Part shown: positions 6,194 through 11,490 of the stretch, piece by piece
Layout of the letters: every line of letters begins with the position of its first letter
Position numbering within the stretch: position 1 is the first letter of the stretch
Assembly: GCF_937958535.1 (NCBI RefSeq)
Contig: NZ_CALGNQ010000172.1
Location: 1 to 11,490 of the forward strand
Origin: an uncultured Georgenia sp.
Lineage (GTDB): Bacteria > Actinomycetota > Actinomycetes > Actinomycetales > Actinomycetaceae
Direction: 5' to 3'
Length of the DNA: 11,490 nt
Notes under the pieces: generated by a model
Databases searched by the model: none
The model's input: only the letters and a program-made list of their open reading frames with translations
What the model was told of the DNA's origin: nothing
Made by a program: the position numbers and the translations under genes

Positions 6194-7149
6194 CCCGCTG
6201 CCGGCTGTACGGCCTCGTCGTCGACAGCGAGATCGACCTGCACCAGGACCGCCCGGCGACCGGCCCGGCGGACGTCACCGTGCGCCGCGGGGAGCCGATG
6301 CCGCCGCCCCGGGTGCGCCCGGGCGGACGCACCCTGCTGCACTACCAGCCGGGGGAGCAGCCGCTGTTCACCGCGACCGAGCAGACCGACGGCTACGTCC
6401 TGCGCTTCTACCGCACCGCCGACTTCGTCGTCGACCGCACGCTGAGCCACGTCGTGGTCCACGCCGTCGAGGGCGCCGACCCCGACACCCTCGGCGTGCT
6501 CGTGTCCGGCACCCTGCTGTCCTTCCTCCTGGCCCTGCGCGGCGCGGCAGTGCTCCACGCCTCCGCCGTCGAGGTCGACGGTGCGGCGGTGGCGTTCGTC
6601 GGGAGCTCGGGGATGGGCAAGTCGACGATGGCCACCCTGCTGTGTGCGGCGGGCGGGCGGCTGGTCACCGACGACGTCCTGCGGCTCGAGCTCGACGCGC
6701 CGCGGCCGCGCTGCCACCTGGGGGCCACCGCGCTGCGGCTGCGCAAGTCCGCCGGCGAGCTCGCCACGCTCTTCACCACGACACCCGCGCACCGGGTCAC
6801 CGGGGACGGGCGGGACGCGCTGGCGACGACGCCGTCGGGGTCCGAGCTGCTGCCGCTGGCGGCGCTCGTGGTCCCCCTGCCCCAGCACGACGGCGGGCTC
6901 GCCCGGCCGGAGCTGGTCCGCCTCGAGCCCAAGCAGGCGCTGCTCACGCTGCTGCAGTTCCCGCGTATCGTCGGGTGGGAGGACGCCCGGGTGCTCGACC
7001 GTCAGCTGCAGGAGCTCGGGACGCTCGTCGAGGCGGTCCCGGTCTACGTCGCGCGGCTCCCGTGGGGGCCACCGTTCTCCCCGACCCTCGCCCGCGACGT
7101 GCTGGCCGGCCTCGGGCTCGCCGTCGGCACCAGCGGCAGACCCTCCTGA
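6190..7149 (+). CDS. HPr-kinase-like peptide kinase (lasso K)
   Basis: This 319-residue protein has an HPrK/P-type kinase core: LHASAVEVDG with His123, Walker A GSSGMGKST at 138-146, and LVTDDVLRLE with Asp161 and Asp162 in the Walker B position. There is no ptsH or other sugar phosphotransferase gene nearby, and I do not see the HPrK/P signature loop needed for the phosphorylase reaction. In paeninodin-type clusters such a kinase phosphorylates the C-terminal Ser of the precursor. The precursor here ends in Ser, which fits. The GTG start overlaps the B2 stop, so translation is probably coupled. The last 34 or so codons are antisense to the end of the cyclase gene. Confidence 0.87.
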   Translation: MTRCRLYGLVVDSEIDLHQDRPATGPADVTVRRGEPMPPPRVRPGGRTLLHYQPGEQPLFTATEQTDGYVLRFYRTADFVVDRTLSHVVVHAVEGADPDTLGVLVSGTLLSFLLALRGAAVLHASAVEVDGAAVAFVGSSGMGKSTMATLLCAAGGRLVTDDVLRLELDAPRPRCHLGATALRLRKSAGELATLFTTTPAHRVTGDGRDALATTPSGSELLPLAALVVPLPQHDGGLARPELVRLEPKQALLTLLQFPRIVGWEDARVLDRQLQELGTLVEAVPVYVARLPWGPPFSPTLARDVLAGLGLAVGTSGRPS

Positions 7150-8297
7150 CGGAGCCAGGCGACCTGCGCCATGAAGTAGCTCACCGGGTGCGGCCGGTCG
7201 CCGAGCCAGCCGGCGCGTAGGCGCTCCTCGTCGACGTACTCCGGGTGGAACGCCCCGCCGGTGTACTTCCGCGCGAACTCCCGCTCCCGCTCGGTCCAGC
7301 GTGACCGGTTGAACGCCGCCTTGCTCTGCCGGGCGAGGACGGCGTCCGGCAGCAGGTCCGCCCCGAGGCGCCGGAACAGGTGCGTGCGGCCCCCGGGGAA
7401 GCCCCAGCGGCCGCCCTCGGCGGCCAGGGCCGCGACGACCGTCGGCTCGGCGATGGGGTGGCGCATGGTCAGCCCGTACTCGGCCGCGCCCACCACCGGG
7501 TTGTCCAGGCCCATCCGGGTATGGCGCTGGTCGAGCACCGCCCAGGTGGCCTCGTCCCACCGCAGCGGTCCGCGCAGCGCCACCTCGTCCGCGGCGAGGA
7601 CCGCCCGCGCGCGGGGGCGTAGCCAGGGCAGCACCTCGGGGTCGGCGAACGCCCGCCTGGCCCGTCGGCGGTCGACGACGGTGGGGGTGAGCGAGGCGGC
7701 CGCGGCGCGCAGCAGCGCCCGGCTCGCGCGTCTGCCGTGCAGTCGCAGGAGATGGAGGGCGGTGACGCGGCGCGCCTCGAGGAGAGCGTCGCCACCCTCG
7801 CCGGTGAGCACGGTGCCGCCCGGGTCGAGCTGGGCGAAGAACACCGGCTGGGTGTGCACCGCCTCGGGCCACACCAGGCCGCGGCGGCGCAGGTGGTGCA
7901 GCGCGACGTCCCCGAGCGTGGACCGTTCGTCGGTGATGGACAGGACGATGCGCTCGGTGATCCCGAGGTGGTCCAGCACGAGCTGTTGCCAGGACGACTC
8001 GTCGGCGTGTTCGTCACCGGGGTAGACGGCGGTGACCGGGACCGGGTCGGGCACCCCGAGGCGGCGCGCCGCGCTGGTGGCGAGCGCGAGGACAAGGGAG
8101 GAGTCGCGGCCACCGGAGAACAGGACGTAGCAGGGGCCGCGGACGACGCTGTCCGCGACCACCTGCTCCAGGGCCGCGCGGGTGGAACCGTCGACCGGCT
8201 GTGGACGGTCGACCGGGGGCATCGTCCCCAACGGGGCGACGACGTCGAGCTCGCTCCCGGTCAGCCGCTCGTAGTGCCCCACCGGGCGGCCCGTCAC
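7044..8297 (-). CDS. Asparagine-synthetase-like lasso cyclase (C), amidotransferase domain absent
   Basis: This 417-residue protein (from GTG at 8297) carries the ATP-pyrophosphatase domain of class B asparagine synthetases: the PP-loop FSGGRDSS (Ser61-Ser66), the LTGEGGD segment (166-170 GEGGD), and the C-terminal LPDAVLARQSKAAFNRSRW helix region. Lasso C enzymes adenylate an Asp or Glu side chain so that the core N-terminus can close the macrolactam. Usual members are about 500-600 residues with an N-terminal glutaminase-like domain of about 200 residues. Here only about 55 residues precede the PP-loop. A GTG at 8282 is an alternative start. The start lacks a free Shine-Dalgarno because a hairpin occupies 8301-8336. 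About 34 C-terminal residues overlap the kinase gene and look non-domain. Confidence 0.9.
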   Translation of the reverse strand: MTGRPVGHYERLTGSELDVVAPLGTMPPVDRPQPVDGSTRAALEQVVADSVVRGPCYVLFSGGRDSSLVLALATSAARRLGVPDPVPVTAVYPGDEHADESSWQQLVLDHLGITERIVLSITDERSTLGDVALHHLRRRGLVWPEAVHTQPVFFAQLDPGGTVLTGEGGDALLEARRVTALHLLRLHGRRASRALLRAAAASLTPTVVDRRRARRAFADPEVLPWLRPRARAVLAADEVALRGPLRWDEATWAVLDQRHTRMGLDNPVVGAAEYGLTMRHPIAEPTVVAALAAEGGRWGFPGGRTHLFRRLGADLLPDAVLARQSKAAFNRSRWTEREREFARKYTGGAFHPEYVDEERLRAGWLGDRPHPVSYFMAQVAWLRQEGLPLVPTASPRPASTSRARVGENGGPHGSRAT

Positions 8298-8300
8298 CAG

Positions 8301-8336
8301 CCCGCTGCGCGCCGGCCGTGGCCGGCGCGCAGCGGG
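8301..8336 (-). terminator. 17-bp inverted repeat between precursor and cyclase genes (attenuator)
   Basis: CCCGCTGCGCGCCGGCC (8301-8317) and GGCCGGCGCGCAGCGGG (8320-8336) are perfect 17-bp arms with a 2-nt centre. On the minus strand this lies 10 bp after the precursor stop and 3 bp before the cyclase GTG. No T-run follows. The likely role is partial termination or 3' end stabilisation, giving more precursor than enzyme transcript. Because its distal arm covers the position of the cyclase Shine-Dalgarno, it may also hold down cyclase translation. Confidence 0.7.
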
Positions 8337-8346
8337 TCGGCGGGGG

Positions 8347-8487
8347 TCAGCTGAACTCACCCGGCAGCGGGATGACGATCTTCCACAGGCGGATCTCGTC
8401 GGACCAGTCCTGGAGGTTGGTCCCACCGAGCGTCATCTCACGAATGCTGCCGACCTCGGTCAGCGTGGGAGCTTCGTAGCGTTCCAC
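8347..8487 (-). CDS. Lasso peptide precursor (A)
   Basis: This 46-residue precursor begins at GTG 8487, chosen because AAGGGG lies 5 nt upstream. An in-frame ATG at 8502 would add five residues (MEGEH) but has no Shine-Dalgarno. The leader MERYEAPTLTEVGSIREMTL carries the lasso consensus Y4-x2-P7-x-L9-x3-G13-x5-T19, with Thr at -2. The predicted core (residues 21-46) starts GGTNLQDWSDE and ends PLPGEFS. Gly1 with Asp7 would give a 7-residue ring. If cleavage is one residue later, Asp9 would close a 9-residue ring. The tail has Trp and Ile/Leu bulky plugs and a C-terminal Ser that suits the cluster's kinase. It is followed by the attenuator and cyclase gene. Confidence 0.9.
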   Translation of the reverse strand: MERYEAPTLTEVGSIREMTLGGTNLQDWSDEIRLWKIVIPLPGEFS

Positions 8488-8506
8488 GTGTTCCCCTTCC
8501 ATGTCA

Positions 8507-8521
8507 GCGGTGCGGCACCGC
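8507..8521 (-). promoter_or_regulatory. Small hairpin in the precursor 5' leader
   Basis: GCGGTG (8507-8512) and CACCGC (8516-8521) form a 6-bp stem with a 3-nt loop just upstream of the precursor start region. It could stabilise the precursor mRNA or insulate its ribosome binding site. TATCGT on the minus strand (8559-8564) is a possible -10 about 70 bp upstream of the start, but no -35 is convincing. Confidence 0.3.
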
Positions 8522-8568
8522 ATCGTGCCGCTGGGTGGAGTCCCAGCAGGTAGAGGCCACGATAGGGA

Positions 8569-8600
8569 CGGGTGACGGTTCGGGGGGCCGTCCGGGTGAC
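8569..8600. repeat. Direct repeat CGGGTGAC upstream of the precursor
   Basis: CGGGTGAC occurs at 8569-8576 and again at 8593-8600, a 24-bp period. The second copy overlaps a short inverted repeat, GTGA-CTCT-TCAC, at 8597-8607. Both copies lie in the region where the precursor promoter must be, so an operator is possible. Confidence 0.3.
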
Positions 8601-8626
8601 TCTTCACAGGTGGTCCGGGAGGGACG

Positions 8627-8657
8627 GGAGGGTGAGGATCGCGGTCGGAGGGTGAGG
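8627..8657. repeat. 11-bp direct repeat GGAGGGTGAGG, 20-bp period
   Basis: GGAGGGTGAGG occurs at 8627-8637 and 8647-8657, exactly 20 bp apart, about two helical turns. A 10-bp inverted partner, CCTCACCCTC, follows at 8661-8670. The second copy and the inverted copy form the terminator hairpin of the nucleotidyltransferase gene. The first copy is free, which hints that the element may also be a protein binding site upstream of the precursor gene. Confidence 0.45.
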
Positions 8658-8673
8658 CGACCTCACCCTCGAC
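8644..8673 (-). terminator. Hairpin at the 3' end of the nucleotidyltransferase gene
   Basis: GAGGGTGAGG (8648-8657) pairs with CCTCACCCTC (8661-8670) around a CGA loop. GTCG/CGAC extends it outward if one G is bulged. The stem overlaps the nucleotidyltransferase stop codon (8663-8665) on the minus strand. No T-run follows. It would separate nucleotidyltransferase/oxidoreductase transcription from the precursor and cyclase, at least partly. Confidence 0.6.
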
Positions 8674-9889
8674 CCGCCGCCACCACCGCGTCCACCCGGT
8701 CGAGGTAGGCCTCCAGCGTGCGGCTGTCGGCGAACGGTCGGTGCCCCGGCTCCGGCGGCGGACGCATCCCCAGGAGATAGCGGCTGACGCTGCGTGAGGT
8801 CGCGAGGGTGGTGCGGACGGCCCCGGGACGCACGGCCCGCGCGAAGAGGCGCGCGGCGCCGTGCTCGGTGCGGGTGCGGGCCACCGGTGCCAACCGGTCG
8901 ACCACGGCGGCGAGACCGCGGAACGTCGGCGAGGTCCCGAGGACGCGCTCGACGTCGGCCGGGATCGGCCCGCCGAGCGCCGAGCGCGCGCGCCGCAGCA
9001 CGAAGGCGACGTGCGAGGTCGCGTCCCACGCCGCCGCCCGGAGGCGTACCTCCTCCCAGTCGGTGACGTGCGCCGCCGTGCCCTGCGCGTCGAGGAGGTA
9101 CACCAGCCGGTTCACCCCGGACAGGACGGCATGGATGCAGACATGCAGGAGACGGTCCACCGGGTCGAGGGTCCAGGCGGGCCCGAAGCCCAGGGTGGTC
9201 GGGACCCGGCGGGCGAGGAGGTCGGCGGTCGGCACGCGGAGCCGGCGCCGCCTCTCGGCCTCGTTGACGACGTTCCAGTGCAGGTCCAGCTGGATCCCGG
9301 ACGGGCTGCGCCAGTGCATCTCACCGGGCAGGTCGGGGTGGCGCAGCGTGTCGGCGTGGTCGACCACCCGCCACCCCGCGGCCCGCAGCTGCACGCTCAC
9401 CCGGCGCAGGTCACCCGGGGCGACGAGGACGTCGATGTCGCGGTAGCTGCGCAGCCCCCGGACCGGGTGCGCGGTCTCCGACAGCACCGGTCCCTTGAGG
9501 ACCACCCAGGGCACCGGGTCGAACAGTGCCCCGAGGTGCCCGAGGAGGGTCGTGACGTGCAGGTGCATCGCCATGGCACGGTCCCGGTCCTCCGCCAGGA
9601 GCGCGGCCAGCCCGGGCTCGGAGTCCCGCAACAGCACGTGGGCCAGGGGCGCGAGGCGGTGGTGCCGCAGTGCGGCGACGAGGGCGTCCGGTGCCGCCCG
9701 GACGGCGGGGTCGAGCTCCGGCACGGCTCCGCGGGCGATGGTCACCAGGGTGTCGGAGACGGCCCGGTGCAGCCGGCGGTCCCGTCGGGCCGCGGCGAGC
9801 CGCTGCCCCGCCGGGACCACCCGGCCGGCGCCGGCGTCCCGGAGTGCGACGGCGCCCTCCGGTCGGGCGACAGGGCGGTCCAGGCTCAT
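8663..9889 (-). CDS. PF14907-like nucleotidyltransferase (lasso tailoring candidate)
   Basis: This 408-residue protein has the uncharacterised nucleotidyltransferase (NTP_transf_5) layout. VVLKGPVLSET around residues 129-139 leads to the metal-binding pair Asp151/Asp153 in RSYRDIDVLVAPGDL, and a third Asp202 lies in QLDLHWNV. A helical C-terminal half follows. Related proteins sit in several RiPP clusters. In the pseudomycoidin lasso pathway a nucleotidyltransferase was reported to add hexoses to the phosphorylated C-terminal Ser. The ATG at 9889, with GAGGA 6 nt upstream, overlaps the oxidoreductase stop as ATGA, so the two are translationally coupled. The first 55 or so residues are low in recognisable structure. 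The specific substrate is unknown. Confidence 0.82.
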   Translation of the reverse strand: MSLDRPVARPEGAVALRDAGAGRVVPAGQRLAAARRDRRLHRAVSDTLVTIARGAVPELDPAVRAAPDALVAALRHHRLAPLAHVLLRDSEPGLAALLAEDRDRAMAMHLHVTTLLGHLGALFDPVPWVVLKGPVLSETAHPVRGLRSYRDIDVLVAPGDLRRVSVQLRAAGWRVVDHADTLRHPDLPGEMHWRSPSGIQLDLHWNVVNEAERRRRLRVPTADLLARRVPTTLGFGPAWTLDPVDRLLHVCIHAVLSGVNRLVYLLDAQGTAAHVTDWEEVRLRAAAWDATSHVAFVLRRARSALGGPIPADVERVLGTSPTFRGLAAVVDRLAPVARTRTEHGAARLFARAVRPGAVRTTLATSRSVSRYLLGMRPPPEPGHRPFADSRTLEAYLDRVDAVVAAGRG

Positions 9890-11280
9890 GGGCGCTCCTC
9901 CTGCGGGCTCGGCTGCCTGCCCGCGGGCGTCAGCCGGGCCGGGCTCTCCGGCGGGGCCCCGTGGCGGTGCATCCGGTGCAGCAGGCCGGCGGTGAGCCGG
10001 TCGAGCAGGCTGCGGCGCACGTAGCGGCGGTAGTCGGGGCTGCGGCGCACCACCTCCTCCGGCAGTGGCCACGGCTCGAAGGTCGTCTCGAGCCGGTGGC
10101 CGGTGCCGCTGGGGCCGGCGGCCTGGATGGCGAGCGTGAGCTCGGTGAGGTGGAGGGTGAAGTCGTGGCCGGGGAAGGAGGGCCGCCCGGTCGTCGCGGC
10201 GTCGACCAGCTCGGCGACCCCGACGCACTTGTCCTGCTGGCCCAGCTGCCCGAGGCGCAGGCGGCGCAACAGGTCCGCCGGGCTCCACCAGCGCCGCGGC
10301 CCGAGCGGGTCGTAGGGCTCGGACTGCCCTGGCGGCGGGACACGCACGAGGGGCACACGGTGGCCACCCACCCCGAAGAGCCGCTGGAGGGCCGTGCTCG
10401 CCCGGACGCTGCGCGCCTTGCGTGCGTTGAGCGACAGCGTGGTGAACGGCTCGAGGTAGACGGGGCACTCGTCGTGCCACGGGTTGTCGGAGTGCACCCA
10501 CCCGCGGTTGCCGATGACCCGCATCCGGTGGTCGTACGGGGCCCCGATGGAGCAGGTGACCCGGCCGACCACCCCGCTGACGAAGTCGAGGCAGGCGACC
10601 GAGAAGTCCGGGGTGTCGGGCGGGGAGAGCGGCTGGTGGGTCTTGTCCGGGAGCGTGACCTTGGAGAAGGCGGTCACCGAGCGCACCGGGCCGAAGATCG
10701 CGCACATCCACGCCAGGTGGTAGGACACGTGCTCCCAGGTGCAGCCGGCCTCGTACTCCGAGAGGTAGGGCCACGGCGCCCCCGACTCCGAGCGCCAGCT
10801 CTCCGGCCCCATGAGGTAGATGGGGTTGTCGTCGAGCTCGGCGTAGACGAGCCGCACGTCACCCACCAGCCCGTCGGCGACCACCTTCCACATCGTCAGG
10901 GCGGTCGCCGAGAGCGCGTTCGACGGGGCGCAGCCGAGCAGGAGCCCCCGGGACTCCGCCAGGTCGACCAGCTCACGCGCCAGGTGCAGCTCGGTCACCA
11001 GCGGCTTCTCGGAGTACACGTGCTTGCCCGCCTCCAGGGCCGCCCGGGTGACGGCGTAGTGGGAGGCGACCGAGGTGAGGTTGAGGACGACGTCCACCGC
11101 GGGGTCGGCGAGCAGCTCCTCGGTGGAGGCGTACGTCGGCACGCCGTAGTGCCGTGCCACCCGCGCGACCTGTGCCGGGTCCCGGTCCGTCACCCCGGCG
11201 AGCTCGAGCGCCGGGTGGTTCGCCCAGGTGCGCATGTAGTCGTCGAAGACGTAGCCGCACCCGACGATGCCGACCCTCAC
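9886..11280 (-). CDS. Gfo/Idh/MocA-family NAD(P)-dependent oxidoreductase
   Basis: This 464-residue protein starts with a Rossmann motif, MRVGIVGCGYVF (Gly4, Gly7, Gly9). The catalytic EKP motif follows in HVYSEKPLV (Glu91, Lys92, Pro93), and the WEHVSYHLAW helix has His183 and His187 in the usual second-half active-site region. Members oxidise or reduce sugars, inositols, sugar nucleotides or related alcohols. It is longer than the common 330-400 residues, with a Pro/Arg-rich C-terminus. GTG at 11280 is chosen because it places the Rossmann strand at the N-terminus. A TTG at 11385 would add 35 Pro/Arg/Gly-rich residues. Coupling to the nucleotidyltransferase suggests work on a sugar substrate in the same pathway; the actual substrate cannot be told. 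Confidence 0.88.
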   Translation of the reverse strand: MRVGIVGCGYVFDDYMRTWANHPALELAGVTDRDPAQVARVARHYGVPTYASTEELLADPAVDVVLNLTSVASHYAVTRAALEAGKHVYSEKPLVTELHLARELVDLAESRGLLLGCAPSNALSATALTMWKVVADGLVGDVRLVYAELDDNPIYLMGPESWRSESGAPWPYLSEYEAGCTWEHVSYHLAWMCAIFGPVRSVTAFSKVTLPDKTHQPLSPPDTPDFSVACLDFVSGVVGRVTCSIGAPYDHRMRVIGNRGWVHSDNPWHDECPVYLEPFTTLSLNARKARSVRASTALQRLFGVGGHRVPLVRVPPPGQSEPYDPLGPRRWWSPADLLRRLRLGQLGQQDKCVGVAELVDAATTGRPSFPGHDFTLHLTELTLAIQAAGPSGTGHRLETTFEPWPLPEEVVRRSPDYRRYVRRSLLDRLTAGLLHRMHRHGAPPESPARLTPAGRQPSPQEERP

Positions 11281-11490
11281 CTGCGTGCCCTGGGCGCGCG
11301 GCCCCTGCCGGGCGGCCCGGACACGCGACGGCAGACCCGCAGGACCGGGTGGTGTCCGCGCATGCTCGTCATCGGGCTGCTCCAAGGTGGAGGCTGGAAG
11401 GCCAACTGGGGCACATGATGCCAGCAGGTGGTGACCGCTCGGAGCGGAATGGGGCGAGGAGTGTCGCCGACGCGGCCGGTGTCGTTAACA
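11281..11490. other. Right-edge region upstream of the oxidoreductase
   Basis: These 210 bp hold the upstream side of the minus-strand oxidoreductase, including the possible TTG-started extension to 11385. I see no clear promoter hexamers. A GTTAAC palindrome sits at 11484-11489. No further gene can be supported before the window ends. Confidence 0.4.

Noticed and set aside
6190..7149. Kinase as a true HPr kinase/phosphorylase of carbon catabolite control
   Set aside because: No ptsH or sugar phosphotransferase genes nearby, the phosphorylase signature loop is not seen, and its coupling to B2 in a lasso locus points to a peptide substrate.
7044..8297. Cyclase as a housekeeping asparagine synthetase or beta-lactam synthetase
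   Set aside because: It lacks the amidotransferase domain of AsnB and sits next to a lasso precursor with B1 and B2 in the locus.
8488..8607. Longer 86-residue version of the lasso precursor
   Set aside because: The upstream residues do not look like a lasso leader, whereas MERYEAP directly after a good Shine-Dalgarno does.
9670..11418. 582-codon plus-strand open frame opposite the oxidoreductase and nucleotidyltransferase
   Set aside because: Antisense shadow: Gly/Arg/Pro/Val-rich with no recognisable domain, while the minus strand has clear Rossmann, EKP and nucleotidyltransferase motifs.
11449..11490. Possible start of a divergent plus-strand gene (ATG with GGAG 4 nt upstream, about 14 codons to the window edge)
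   Set aside because: Too short to judge; includes a rare TTA codon and no recognisable motif.

Overview
The window is GC-rich throughout, with strong G/C bias at third codon positions and GTG/TTG starts, and it carries an actinobacterial-style ribosomal protein block. Within Actinomycetota, the order infA-rpmJ-rpsM-rpsK-rpoA-rplQ with no rpsD between rpsK and rpoA, and the long Ala/Glu-rich tail on L17, suggest a Micrococcales- or Streptomyces-like lineage. That placement is inference from gene order, not a phylogeny.

Left part (1-3270): the distal end of the large ribosomal protein/alpha operon, all on the plus strand (infA, rpmJ, rpsM, rpsK, rpoA, rplQ). It closes with a 14-bp-stem hairpin at 3235-3267. 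The usual actinobacterial next gene, truA, is not there.

Middle and right part (3400-11280): a lasso-peptide (RiPP) biosynthetic locus in two facing arms. The plus-strand arm encodes a PqqD-like RiPP recognition element (B1, 3402-3653), an ABC exporter (D, 3673-5568), a Cys/His/Asp leader peptidase (B2, 5762-6193) and an HPr-kinase-like protein kinase (K, 6190-7149). The minus-strand arm, read right to left, encodes a Gfo/Idh/MocA-family oxidoreductase (9886-11280), a PF14907-type nucleotidyltransferase (8663-9889), the lasso precursor (A, 8347-8487) and an asparagine-synthetase-like cyclase (C, 7044-8297). K and C converge and overlap tail-to-tail by 106 bp.

Proposed logic: B1 binds the leader motif Y-x2-P-x-L-x3-G-x5-T of the precursor. 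B2 cleaves the leader. C closes the Gly1-Asp macrolactam. K phosphorylates the C-terminal Ser of the peptide, as in paeninodin. The nucleotidyltransferase may decorate that phosphate with sugar, as reported for pseudomycoidin. The oxidoreductase may act on the sugar or sugar donor. D exports the product. The precursor does end in Ser, which is what the K/nucleotidyltransferase model needs.

Unusual points are a cyclase with no N-terminal amidotransferase domain, a predicted 7-residue ring (9-residue alternative) on a long 26-residue core, a perfect 17-bp inverted repeat between A and C, repeated elements upstream of A, and an inverted repeat plus a coupled 14-codon mini-ORF before B2. No tRNA, rRNA, CRISPR array, IS element or integrase was seen. 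No gene-free stretch exceeds about 210 bp.
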